This document shows, piece after piece, positions 18,886 through 27,776 of a stretch of 64,000 nt of DNA (positions within the stretch are counted from its first letter, which is position 1; each line of letters opens with the position of its first letter). The position numbers were made by a program, and so were the translations under genes. Origin of the DNA: Halothermothrix orenii H 168 (lineage in GTDB: Bacteria > Bacillota > Halanaerobiia > Halanaerobiales > Halothermotrichaceae). The stretch is taken from NCBI RefSeq assembly GCF_000020485.1, contig NC_011899.1:807937-871936 (forward strand), written 5' to 3'. Under the pieces are notes generated by a model. It searched no databases and had not been told where the DNA came from. It saw nothing but the letters and a program-made list of their open reading frames with translations.

Positions 18886-19678
18886 TTATAGAGTCTTAAG
18901 TGCTATTGCAGGAATTATATTATTTATATTATTTGTATTCTGGGGTTCTTTTCCTTATTTTCTTTTTGTATCACTTATTGCTATCCTGGCTGCTTTTGAG
19001 TATAACAGGTTGATTAATGGTGACTGGTATAATAAATATATTTTATCTTTTTTTATTCTATTACCTCTAATATATACATATCTAAGAATTGAAGGGTATA
19101 ATTTACCATTAGGGCTATATTTATATCTAATACTCTTGATATTTTTTATAATAAATGTTTTAATTTATAAAAAGGATTCTTTTACTATTAAAACGGGTTA
19201 TAATATTCTGGGATTTGTTTATATTGCAGGGGGTATGGTGTTTTTCCTTCTATTAAGGAATATTGATATTGAGCCATTCGGCCATACTAAAGCCCTCTGG
19301 CTGGCCCTTATTACTACCTGGATAACAGACACCGGTGCCTATTTTATCGGTAAATTTCTCGGTAATAAAAAACTGGCTGCCACCATTAGTCCCAATAAAA
19401 CAGTTGAGGGGGCCCTGGGGGGTATTATTTCCAGTATTATCGCTGTATTTTTGATGACAACAGCTATTGGTAGCTTTAGTCCACGGTGGGTATTGTATGC
19501 CCTGTTAATGTCTATTCTGGGGATTACAGGTGATCTCTTTGAATCTACCCTTAAGCGTGATTGCAATGTGAAGGACTCTGGTAATATTATTCCAGGACAT
19601 GGTGGGATTCTGGATAGATTTGATAGCCTTCTGTTTACTGTTCCGTTTACATACTACTTTATTATGTACTGGTTATAA
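18878..19678 (+). CDS. cdsA: phosphatidate cytidylyltransferase
   Basis: Makes CDP-diacylglycerol, the precursor of membrane phospholipids. The 266-residue integral membrane protein has about eight hydrophobic segments. The CDS signature runs through SPNKTVEGALGG and KRDCNVKDSGNIIPGHGGILDRFDS near the C-terminus. The ATG at 18878 overlaps the uppS end by eight bases and follows GGGGG. An in-frame ATG or GTG further upstream inside uppS is less likely. Confidence 0.96.
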   Translation: MLSYRVLSAIAGIILFILFVFWGSFPYFLFVSLIAILAAFEYNRLINGDWYNKYILSFFILLPLIYTYLRIEGYNLPLGLYLYLILLIFFIINVLIYKKDSFTIKTGYNILGFVYIAGGMVFFLLLRNIDIEPFGHTKALWLALITTWITDTGAYFIGKFLGNKKLAATISPNKTVEGALGGIISSIIAVFLMTTAIGSFSPRWVLYALLMSILGITGDLFESTLKRDCNVKDSGNIIPGHGGILDRFDSLLFTVPFTYYFIMYWL

Positions 19679-19702
19679 ATTACCCTGAAATGAGGGGTTA
19701 TT

Positions 19703-20770
19703 ATGGAAAAATGGTTAAAAAGGTTATTAATATATAGTGTTGTTTTTGTAATCGGGGTTATTTTATTAAAATATTTTTTTATATATTTCAGCCCGTTTAT
19801 AATTGCAGCAATTCTGGCAAGTTTAATAAATCCTGTGGTTGATCGTCTTGATGAGAAGATACCTGTCAACAGGGGTTTAGCTGTTATTATAGTGTTGGTC
19901 CTGTTAATCAGTATTTTGGTTCTTATTATTATCCTGGGGGTCTCCCAGATTTATCTTGAATTAAACAGATTACTCCAAAATTTGCCTGATTACAGTACCT
20001 TCGGGAGTAAATTCCACTGGATAGTCCAACAAAATTACAGGCTTCAGGAGTTTATTCAGGAGCTTGATATTTCACCTTCTGTTAAAGATGCACTTAACAA
20101 CAATCTTCAGATGATCTATAATGCCATAAAAAACGGTCTGGTAAAAGGAATTAATGGAACTTTAAACCTCCTGGGCAAACTTCCTATGTTATTAACAATT
20201 CTATTTTTAAGTTTTATTGCTACATATTTTATTAGCAGGGATAAAGATAAAATAAATCAATTTATAATGAAATTGTTTCCCGGGGAATTAAAACCCAAAG
20301 TCTTTAAAGTTGAAAAGGAGCTTATAAACTCAGCCATGGGCTTTATCCGGGCTGAATTAATATTAATTACAATTACAGGAATAATATCAGGGGTAGGTCT
20401 GGCTATTATCGGTAATCATTACGCTCTAATAATTGGTATAAGTTCAGCCTTGCTTGATTTAATACCAATCATTGGTCCTGCCTTAATATTTATACCCTGG
20501 ATTATTTATAATATGATCATGGGAAATTTAAGTTATGCCTTTGGCTTATTGGTAGTTTATACATTGATGGCTGCAGTAAGACAGGGAGCTGAAGGGAAGG
20601 TAATGGGGGACAATCTTGGTGTGCACCCACTGGCTACTATGATAGCCCTGTATGTTGGTTACCGGGTTATGGGGATGATTGGTTTTATTATGGGTCCTGC
20701 TATTTTAGTAATTATTAAGGCTTTGATTAATGCAGAAATTATACCACCTGATAAAAAAATAAAGGGGTGA
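19703..20770 (+). CDS. AI-2E/PerM family membrane protein (YtvI-like)
   Basis: A 355-residue integral membrane protein of the AI-2 exporter superfamily. It has N-terminal paired membrane helices, a hydrophilic middle region (about 85-150), and a C-terminal cluster of helices with LLDLIPIIGPALIFIPW and GVHPLATMIALYVGYR. The Bacillus members include YtvI, a sporulation-linked protein; others export ions or signals. The substrate here is unknown. It sits between cdsA and dxr, four bases before dxr. Confidence 0.88.
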   Translation: MEKWLKRLLIYSVVFVIGVILLKYFFIYFSPFIIAAILASLINPVVDRLDEKIPVNRGLAVIIVLVLLISILVLIIILGVSQIYLELNRLLQNLPDYSTFGSKFHWIVQQNYRLQEFIQELDISPSVKDALNNNLQMIYNAIKNGLVKGINGTLNLLGKLPMLLTILFLSFIATYFISRDKDKINQFIMKLFPGELKPKVFKVEKELINSAMGFIRAELILITITGIISGVGLAIIGNHYALIIGISSALLDLIPIIGPALIFIPWIIYNMIMGNLSYAFGLLVVYTLMAAVRQGAEGKVMGDNLGVHPLATMIALYVGYRVMGMIGFIMGPAILVIIKALINAEIIPPDKKIKG

Positions 20771-20774
20771 AATA

Positions 20775-21929
20775 ATGAAAAAGAAATTAGTTGTCCTGGG
20801 TTCAACTGGCTCAATCGGAACCCAGACCCTTGAAGTTCTCTCCCATCTTGAAGACCAGTGGGAGATTCTGGCTTTAAGTGCCAATAAAAGTACTGGTTTA
20901 ATTGAAAAACAGGCTAGAAAGTTTAAACCCCGTTATCTTGTTATGATGAATGAAAGGGCAGCCCTGGAGCTTAAACATAGATTGAGTGATATGTCTTCTG
21001 AGGTTTTAAGTGGTATGGAAGGGTTAATAACCATTTCTTCTCTTGAAGAGGCTGACCTGGTTATAAATGCCCTGGTCGGTGCGGTTGGTTTAAAACCGAC
21101 TGTTGCTGCTCTGCAGTCAGGGAATACCCTTGGTCTTGCCAACAAGGAGAGTCTGGTTATCGGAGGCGAGATTATAAAGAGTTATTTAAACGAAGAGGGG
21201 CGGGTTTTACCAGTTGATAGTGAACATAATGCAATATTTCAGTTGCTAAACGGACATAATGATAAAGAGGTTGAAAGATTAATCCTGACAGCCTCGGGGG
21301 GACCATTTTTAGAATTGCCCCGGGAGAGGTTTAAAGATGTATCCGTAAAAGATGCCCTTAAACACCCTAACTGGGATATGGGTGGCAAGATAACCATAGA
21401 TTCAGCTACCCTGATGAATAAGGGGTTAGAAGTTATAGAAGCCCATTATCTTTTTCGACAACCATATCATAACATAAATGTAGTTGTTCATCCTGAAAGT
21501 ATTATTCACTCTATGGTAGAGTTTGTAGATAAATCAGTTATAGCTGAAATGGGGTCGGCTGATATGAGGATGCCGATCCAGTATGTATTGACCTATCCCC
21601 GGAAGGTAAAAAGTTTAGCTAAAAGACTAGATTTAACCGAACTTGGTTATCTTACTTTTAAAAAACCGGATACCGTAAAGTTTCCGGCTCTAAAACTTGC
21701 CTATGAAGCCGGGCAACAGGGAGGGACTATGCCTGTTGTCTTAAATGCCGCTAATGAAATAGCGGTTTCTGCCTTTATGAATGAAAAGATTACATTTGAT
21801 AAAATACCGGTGGTAATAGAGCGGGTTATGGAAAACCATCAGATAATTTCTTCTCCGGACCTGGAAGATGTAATAGAGGTTGATAACTGGGCCCGGGCCA
21901 GGGCTAAGGAGGTAACTGGACAATGTTAA
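20775..21929 (+). CDS. dxr: 1-deoxy-D-xylulose 5-phosphate reductoisomerase
   Basis: The second step of the MEP isoprenoid pathway. The 384-residue protein has the NADPH motif VLGSTGSIGTQTLEVL, ALVGAVGLKPT and LANKESLVIGG. The metal site lies in PVDSEHNAIFQLL, followed by SATLMNKGLEVIEAHYLF and VHPESIIHSMVEF. It lies with uppS, cdsA and ispG in one run, which groups isoprenoid supply with its use. It overlaps rseP by seven bases. Confidence 0.98.
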   Translation: MKKKLVVLGSTGSIGTQTLEVLSHLEDQWEILALSANKSTGLIEKQARKFKPRYLVMMNERAALELKHRLSDMSSEVLSGMEGLITISSLEEADLVINALVGAVGLKPTVAALQSGNTLGLANKESLVIGGEIIKSYLNEEGRVLPVDSEHNAIFQLLNGHNDKEVERLILTASGGPFLELPRERFKDVSVKDALKHPNWDMGGKITIDSATLMNKGLEVIEAHYLFRQPYHNINVVVHPESIIHSMVEFVDKSVIAEMGSADMRMPIQYVLTYPRKVKSLAKRLDLTELGYLTFKKPDTVKFPALKLAYEAGQQGGTMPVVLNAANEIAVSAFMNEKITFDKIPVVIERVMENHQIISSPDLEDVIEVDNWARARAKEVTGQC

Positions 21930-22996
21930 CAACTATTATAAGCTTTATAATTGTTTTAGGAATATTAATCTTTATTCATGAGTTTGGTCATTATATTACT
22001 GCCAAAAAAGCGGGTATCAGGGTTGAAGAATTTGCCCTTGGATATGGTCCCCGGCTTTTTTCCCGTCAAAAGGGAGAGACTGTTTATTCTATCAGGGCTC
22101 TGCCTCTGGGGGGATTCTGTAAGATGACGGGAGAGTTTCCTGAAGATGAAGAAATGACCGAAGAAGAACGAAAAATATATTTAGATGCCAAGGAGAAGGG
22201 GGAATGTTTTTTTCAGAAATCACCCATTAAGCGATTTGCTGTAATTTTTATGGGCCCCTTTATGAACTTTATGCTGGCCGTATTACTTTTCATTTTAATG
22301 TTTTCAATTTATGGTATTCCTGTTGATAGCTCCAGTACTACTATAATCGGTACGATAGTTCCTGAAAAACCGGCGGCAGAGGCCGGTCTTGAACCGGGGG
22401 ATAAAATTATAGAAATAAACGGTACCAGGGTTGAAAACTGGGATGAGATGGCGTCAATTATACACCGTTCTCCTGGAAAAAAGCTGGAGATTAAATACAT
22501 ACGAAACAATGAGATCAGAGAAGTGACCCTGATACCTGACTTTAATGAGAATACCGAAACAGGGGTCATTGGGATTTATCCTGAATTGATTATGAAAAAA
22601 GTCAGTTTCACAAAATCTATAAAAATGGGGTTTTATCAAACCTGGTATGTATTTTCAAATACGATAATGGCTTTTGTAAAAATTATAACCAGAGAGACTT
22701 CTGCCGAATTAGCCGGACCGATTATGATAGCAAATATGGTTGGTCAGGCAGCTAAAGTTGGACTTTTAAACCTCCTCAATTTAATGGCTGTAATCAGTAT
22801 AAATCTTGGTATTCTTAATCTCCTGCCTTTTCCTGCCCTTGACGGAGGGAGGATTGTATTTATTCTGGTTGAGGTAGTCAGGGGTAAACCGGTTGACCCT
22901 GAAAAAGAAGGATTTGTTCACTTGATTGGTTTTGTCTTATTGATGGTATTAATGGTTTTTGTTATATATAAAGATATTATGAGAACATGGTTTTGA
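21923..22996 (+). CDS. rseP: RIP site-2 metalloprotease RseP/RasP
   Basis: An intramembrane zinc protease that cleaves anti-sigma factors and signal-peptide remnants. The 357-residue protein has the HExxH motif FIHEFGHY in the first membrane helix, a PDZ domain in the middle (GTIVPEKPAAEAGLEPGDKI), and the second metal-ligand motif LPFPALDGGRI in a C-terminal helix. Its start lies within the end of dxr, as in many Firmicutes. Confidence 0.96.
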   Translation: MLTTIISFIIVLGILIFIHEFGHYITAKKAGIRVEEFALGYGPRLFSRQKGETVYSIRALPLGGFCKMTGEFPEDEEMTEEERKIYLDAKEKGECFFQKSPIKRFAVIFMGPFMNFMLAVLLFILMFSIYGIPVDSSSTTIIGTIVPEKPAAEAGLEPGDKIIEINGTRVENWDEMASIIHRSPGKKLEIKYIRNNEIREVTLIPDFNENTETGVIGIYPELIMKKVSFTKSIKMGFYQTWYVFSNTIMAFVKIITRETSAELAGPIMIANMVGQAAKVGLLNLLNLMAVISINLGILNLLPFPALDGGRIVFILVEVVRGKPVDPEKEGFVHLIGFVLLMVLMVFVIYKDIMRTWF

Positions 22997-23020
22997 ATGG
23001 TTTCACTGGAGGTGTAGTAT

Positions 23021-23569
23021 TTGTATAAGGTTACCCTAGAATCTTTATTAACAGATAGTATTGCTTTAAAGCATTTACCCAACGCCGGATTTCGACATGC
23101 TGTACAAACTGCAGAAAATGCTTTTAAACTGGCTATTGAGCGTGGAATATGCCCTGATTTAGCCACAAAAGCTGGGCTTCTCCATGATATCGGACATACT
23201 AACTGGGAAGAACATGGTGAGTGGGATTATGAATCATATAACTATTTTGACATTCATCCCATTAAAGGGGCGGAACGCGCCCACGAGTTATTAACCTTGA
23301 AAGGTGAACACCTGGGTAAGGCCAGGGAAATTGCCCTGGCTATATTATTTCACAGTGGTTCAAGCCCTATAACCAGGAATATTGAGTTAACCCCGTTACA
23401 AAGATTGATAATGGAGGCAGATGACCTGGATGCTAGAGAAGGGGGTAAACACCATAATCTTGAGATATCATTTGAGAAAGCCCTCGAAAAGGTAAAAAAC
23501 CTGGACAGGCTTGTTCAGGATGAAATAAAAGATTGTGACGATAACTGTGAAAGTTGTCATAGAAGATAG
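23021..23569 (+). CDS. HD-domain hydrolase with a C-terminal Cys tail
   Basis: A 182-residue HD-superfamily protein, probably a metal-dependent phosphohydrolase. Motifs are FRHAVQTAENA, GLLHDIGHTNWEE, HPIKGAERAHELL, LFHSGSSP and EADDLDAREGG. The last residues (DCDDNCESCHRR) hold three Cys and a His that might bind metal. The start is a TTG at 23021 after GGAGG. It lies between rseP and ispG, five to eight bases before ispG. The substrate is unknown. Confidence 0.85.
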   Translation: MYKVTLESLLTDSIALKHLPNAGFRHAVQTAENAFKLAIERGICPDLATKAGLLHDIGHTNWEEHGEWDYESYNYFDIHPIKGAERAHELLTLKGEHLGKAREIALAILFHSGSSPITRNIELTPLQRLIMEADDLDAREGGKHHNLEISFEKALEKVKNLDRLVQDEIKDCDDNCESCHRR

Positions 23570-23577
23570 GTGGTTTG

Positions 23578-24627
23578 ATGAGACGAAAAAGTCGAAAAAT
23601 ATATTATGGCAATATTCCGGTAGGTGGGGATTCCCCAATTACCGTGCAATCTATGACAAATACAAAAACCGCTGATGTCAACGCTACAGTTAAACAGATA
23701 AAAAGGCTTGAAAAAGCAGGATGTGAAATAATAAGGGTTGCCGTTCCCGATATGGAATCTGCCCGGAAGCTTTCATTGATAAAAAAGAGGATTAGTATAC
23801 CCCTTATAGCTGATATTCATTTTGATTATAGACTGGCCCTGGAAGCTATACATCAGGGGGTTGATGGTATAAGAATAAACCCCGGTAATATTGGGAGTGA
23901 GGAGAAGGTAGTTAAAGTCATTGAGGCTGCTAAAACGGCCGGTATCCCCCTCAGAATAGGAGTAAATTCTGGGTCTATTGAAAAATCATTAATTGAAAAA
24001 TACGGGGGGCCCACAGCAGAAGCAATGGTAGAAAGTGCCTTAAAACATGTTTACATCCTTGAAAAACATAGTTTTTATGATATTATAATTTCCTTAAAAT
24101 CTACTGATATCTGGACTACTGTTGAGTCCTATCATTTAATGGCTAAAAAGGTTGACTATCCCTTCCATATAGGTATTACTGAAGCTGGAACACCCTGGTC
24201 GGGTACAATCAAATCATCGATTGGCATTGGAGCCCTTTTATTAGAGGGACTGGGTGATACCCTCAGGGTTTCCCTGACCGGAGACCCGGTGGAAGAAGTC
24301 AGGGTCGGCTGGCAGATTTTAAAATTATTAAACTTAAGAAAGAGTGGTCCTGTTGTTATTTCCTGTCCTACCTGTGGCCGGACCGAGATTGATTTAATAA
24401 AACTTGCTGAAGAGGTAGAAAAAAAGGTAAGTTCCCTGAAAAAACCCCTGACGATTGCAGTTATGGGTTGCGCCGTTAACGGACCCGGTGAAGCTAAAGA
24501 TGCCGATATAGGTATTGCCGGTGGTAAAGGGGAAGGAATTATATTTAAAAAGGGTAAATTAATAAAAAAAGTTAAGGAAGATGAACTATTAGATTGTTTG
24601 CTTGAAGAAATAAATAAAATAAGATAA
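23578..24627 (+). CDS. ispG: 4-hydroxy-3-methylbut-2-en-1-yl diphosphate synthase (flavodoxin)
   Basis: An iron-sulfur enzyme of the MEP pathway (GcpE). The roughly 349-residue protein has the TIM-barrel N-terminus (PITVQSMTNTKTADVNAT, ADIHFDYRLAL, RINPGNIG). The C-terminal 4Fe-4S site has Cys in ISCPTCGRTEIDL and in MGCAVNGPGEAKDADIGIAGG. The ATG at 23578 follows AGGTGG; a TTG just before it is an alternative. Oxygen sensitivity of this cluster fits an anaerobe. Confidence 0.97.
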   Translation: MRRKSRKIYYGNIPVGGDSPITVQSMTNTKTADVNATVKQIKRLEKAGCEIIRVAVPDMESARKLSLIKKRISIPLIADIHFDYRLALEAIHQGVDGIRINPGNIGSEEKVVKVIEAAKTAGIPLRIGVNSGSIEKSLIEKYGGPTAEAMVESALKHVYILEKHSFYDIIISLKSTDIWTTVESYHLMAKKVDYPFHIGITEAGTPWSGTIKSSIGIGALLLEGLGDTLRVSLTGDPVEEVRVGWQILKLLNLRKSGPVVISCPTCGRTEIDLIKLAEEVEKKVSSLKKPLTIAVMGCAVNGPGEAKDADIGIAGGKGEGIIFKKGKLIKKVKEDELLDCLLEEINKIR

Positions 24628-24644
24628 TATAAGGAGTGATCTAT

Positions 24645-26351
24645 ATGCGCATGTCAAACCTTTATATACCTACTTTAAAGGAAGTTCCTAAAGAAGCTGA
24701 GGTTGTAAGCCACCAGTTAATGCTCAGAGCAGGGCTTATAAGGAATTTAACAGCAGGTGTTTATTCTTTTCTACCGTTGGGATATAGAGTAATTAAAAAG
24801 ATTGAAGGTATAATCAGGAAAGTTATGGATGAGAGTGGTGCCCAGGAAGTATTGATGCCGGTGATTCATACATCAGACCTCTGGAAAGAATCTGGCAGGT
24901 GGGAAAAATTTGGACCCCTGATGATTAAATTTGAAGACAGGAAAGGTAGGGAATATTGCCTCGGCCCCACCCATGAAGAAGTAATTACAGACCTTGTCAG
25001 GGATGAAATTAGATCATATAAAGACCTGCCTTTAAACCTTTATCAAATTCAAACAAAGGTAAGGGATGAAATAAGGCCAAGGTTTGGTTTAATGAGAAGT
25101 CGGGAATTTATAATGAAGGATGCCTATAGTTTTGATAGAGATTATGAGGGTCTGGATAAGAGTTATCAGGTAATGTATGGAGCCTATACTGAAGTTTTTA
25201 ATAGATGTGGTCTAGAGGTCAGGGCTGTAGAAGCCGACACTGGTGCCATGGGGGGTAAGGATTCCCATGAATTTATGGTGCTGGCTGAATCAGGTGAAGA
25301 TGACATTGCTTTCTGTAACAGATGTGATTATGCTGCCAATGTTGAGAGAGCGGAAGCCCGATATGTAAAAAGCGAGAAAAATGAGGAAATTAAACCCCTG
25401 GAAAAGGTAGAAACACCCGGGAAGAAAAAGATAGATGAGCTGGTTGAATTTTTAAAAATGCCTTCCGAAAAGATGATCAAAGCTGTAGCTTATTTAGCTG
25501 ATGGAGAGCCAGTCCTTGCCTTGGTCAGGGGTGATGATGAATTAAATGAGGTTAAATTAATTAATTACCTGGATGTTATAGAACTCACCCCTGTTGTTGA
25601 TGAAGATTTTCCACAGTATTATAATAGTTATGCCGGTTATGTTGGGCCCATTGGTCTAAAAAATGTCAGGATTATTGCTGATAGGAAAGTTAAAGATATT
25701 GTCAATGGAATATGCGGCGCCAATGAAGAAAATTATCACTTTATCAATGTTAACCCTGAACGTGATTTCAGTGTAGAAAAATACCTCGATATAAGGAAGG
25801 TTAAAGAAGGTGACCAATGTCCCCATTGTGAGGGTACAATTGAGATAAAATCGGGAATAGAGGTAGGACATATTTTTAAACTGGGAACCAAGTATAGTGA
25901 AAGCATGGGGGCTACTTATCTTGATGAAAATGGAAAAGAGCAGCCAATTGTTATGGGGAGTTACGGGATAGGTGTTACCAGATTAGTTGCTGCTGCAATA
26001 GAGCAAAACCATGATGAACATGGAATTATCTGGCCTAAAGCTATTGCCCCCTATCAGGTAATTATTTTACCCCTTGGAAAGGGAGATGAGGTAAATAAAA
26101 GAGCCGAAGAGCTTTATCTAGAACTTAAAGATAATAATATTGAAGTACTTCTTGATGACCGTAATGAAAGAGCCGGGGTAAAATTTAATGACGCTGACCT
26201 GATCGGTATTCCCCTGAGATTAACTATTGGTTCCCGGTCTCTGGATAAAGGAGTAATTGAAGCACGGGTCAGGGGAACAGGCCAGGATTATGAAATATCT
26301 GTTGAAGATGCTATAAAGGATATAAAGAAATTACTAGAAAATGTTAAATAG
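24645..26351 (+). CDS. proS: prolyl-tRNA synthetase (bacterial type)
   Basis: Charges tRNA-Pro. The roughly 568-residue length and the YbaK-like editing insertion between motifs 2 and 3 (about 230-390) mark the bacterial long form. Visible class II motifs are motif 1 (VMDESGAQEVLMP), motif 2 (RDEIRPRFGLMRSREFIMKDAYSF) and motif 3 (MGSYGIGVTRLVAA). AAGGAG at 24631-24636 suits the ATG at 24645; a GTG at 24636 is inside the ribosome site. It closes the frr-proS run. Confidence 0.97.
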   Translation: MRMSNLYIPTLKEVPKEAEVVSHQLMLRAGLIRNLTAGVYSFLPLGYRVIKKIEGIIRKVMDESGAQEVLMPVIHTSDLWKESGRWEKFGPLMIKFEDRKGREYCLGPTHEEVITDLVRDEIRSYKDLPLNLYQIQTKVRDEIRPRFGLMRSREFIMKDAYSFDRDYEGLDKSYQVMYGAYTEVFNRCGLEVRAVEADTGAMGGKDSHEFMVLAESGEDDIAFCNRCDYAANVERAEARYVKSEKNEEIKPLEKVETPGKKKIDELVEFLKMPSEKMIKAVAYLADGEPVLALVRGDDELNEVKLINYLDVIELTPVVDEDFPQYYNSYAGYVGPIGLKNVRIIADRKVKDIVNGICGANEENYHFINVNPERDFSVEKYLDIRKVKEGDQCPHCEGTIEIKSGIEVGHIFKLGTKYSESMGATYLDENGKEQPIVMGSYGIGVTRLVAAAIEQNHDEHGIIWPKAIAPYQVIILPLGKGDEVNKRAEELYLELKDNNIEVLLDDRNERAGVKFNDADLIGIPLRLTIGSRSLDKGVIEARVRGTGQDYEISVEDAIKDIKKLLENVK

Positions 26352-26378
26352 ATAGATACTTTTTAGATAGATACTTTA
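26349..26378 (+). repeat. 15-base tandem duplication at the end of proS
   Basis: TAGATAGATACTTTT (26349-26363) is followed at once by TAGATAGATACTTTA (26364-26378), with one mismatch. The first copy contains the proS stop codon. The segment looks like a small slippage duplication. Confidence 0.8.
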
Positions 26379-26447
26379 TAGTATAGATAATAACTTCAGT
26401 ATAACTTTTTATAAATTATTGTATATAATATATAAAGGAGGACCAGA

Positions 26448-27077
26448 ATGAAAGTTAGTGCCCTGATTCCTGCTTATAATGAAGAAAACACAATAAAACC
26501 AGTAATTACTACCCTAAAAAAGGTTGAAATAATTGATGAAGTTGTTGTTATAGATGATGGTTCAACAGATAATACCTCTGATGTTGCCAGGGGAGCTGGA
26601 GCCAGGGTAGTCAGACTGGAAGAAAATGGGGGGAAAGGTGCCGCCCTCCAGAAGGGAATAGAAATTATAGAATCTGATTTTATACTTATGTTAGATGGTG
26701 ATTTAATAGGATTAACCCGGGAACATATTTATCGGTTGTTAAATCCGGTAATCGCTGAGGAAGTAGATATGACTGTAGGTGTTTTTTCTGAGGGCAGGGG
26801 TTTAACAGACCTTGCCCAGTTTATCTCTCCTCATCTTTCCGGGCAAAGGGCTATAAAAACCAGACTGATAAAAAAAATAGACAATTTGAATAGTGCCGGC
26901 TATGGAGTGGAAATTGCCATTAACAAATTCGTCAAGAAATATGGAACTCTGAAATATGTAGATTTAACAGATTTAACCCATTTAATGAAAGAGGAGAAAA
27001 GGGGTTTTGCCCGGGGCTTTATTGACCGGATGAAGATGTATTATGATATTTTAAAAGTTTTTATCAAGAAAATATAA
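26448..27077 (+). CDS. family 2 glycosyltransferase
   Basis: A 209-residue GT-A fold glycosyltransferase. It has the nucleotide-sugar motif SALIPAYNEENTI, VVVIDDGSTDNTSDVA, the GGKGAALQKGIE segment and the metal-binding LMLDGDLIGL. The protein is short and has no membrane helix, so it is likely cytosolic or peripheral. The acceptor is unknown. It follows proS after 96 bases with its own AAAGGAGG site and precedes an MgtC-like gene by 19 bases. Confidence 0.9.
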   Translation: MKVSALIPAYNEENTIKPVITTLKKVEIIDEVVVIDDGSTDNTSDVARGAGARVVRLEENGGKGAALQKGIEIIESDFILMLDGDLIGLTREHIYRLLNPVIAEEVDMTVGVFSEGRGLTDLAQFISPHLSGQRAIKTRLIKKIDNLNSAGYGVEIAINKFVKKYGTLKYVDLTDLTHLMKEEKRGFARGFIDRMKMYYDILKVFIKKI

Positions 27078-27096
27078 TTTGAGTTGGTGGTAATAA

Positions 27097-27762
27097 ATGT
27101 TTAATGTTTTAGATATCACATACCGGTTGTTGACGGCTCTTTTGTTAGGAGGCCTGGTTGGCTGGGAACGGGAACGGCATGAAAGACCGGCCGGGTTTAG
27201 AACCCATATTCTGGTCACTGTGGGTTCAGCCCTTTTGATGGTAATTTCCCTGAGTATGGTTGAATTATATCCTGATACTGATGCAGACCCGGCCAGGATA
27301 GCAGCCCAGGTTGTCAGCGGGATCGGTTTTTTAGGAGCCGGTACAATAATCAGGGAAGGTTTTTCAGTCAAGGGTTTAACTACAGCAGCCAGCCTGTGGA
27401 CTGTGGCTGCTATTGGACTGGCAGCAGGAGCAGGATATTATAAAATAAGTACCATTACTACTCTCATTGTTTTTATTACACTTTTTTTTCTTTCCAAACT
27501 GGAACTCGGTGTCAGTAGTGTTAATACCAGGATTTTAAAGTGTAGGGTTATGGATAAACCCGGTCTTCTTGGTGAGATCGGGGTAACTCTGGGTTCAAAG
27601 GAGATAAATATAACCAATGTAAATATAGAGAAAAACTCAAATGAAGGTGAAATGGATGTTGAACTAATTGTTAAAATACCGAGAAATTTTGATAAAAGTA
27701 TAATTAATCAGGAGTTATTAAAAATTGAAGGAATAAGAGCTATAAACTGGCGTAATCTTTAG
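27097..27762 (+). CDS. MgtC/SapB family membrane protein
   Basis: A 221-residue protein with four or five N-terminal membrane helices carrying the MgtC signature LLGGLVGWERERHERPAGFRTHILV, SGIGFLGAGTI and GLTTAASLWTVAAIGLAAGAG. A soluble ACT-like C-terminal domain (about 145-221) follows. MgtC-type proteins affect magnesium adaptation and F-type ATPase activity in pathogens; the role in free-living Firmicutes is not settled. It ends 14 bases before polC. Confidence 0.92.
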   Translation: MFNVLDITYRLLTALLLGGLVGWERERHERPAGFRTHILVTVGSALLMVISLSMVELYPDTDADPARIAAQVVSGIGFLGAGTIIREGFSVKGLTTAASLWTVAAIGLAAGAGYYKISTITTLIVFITLFFLSKLELGVSSVNTRILKCRVMDKPGLLGEIGVTLGSKEINITNVNIEKNSNEGEMDVELIVKIPRNFDKSIINQELLKIEGIRAINWRNL

Positions 27763-27776
27763 GGGGATGGGGTCAA

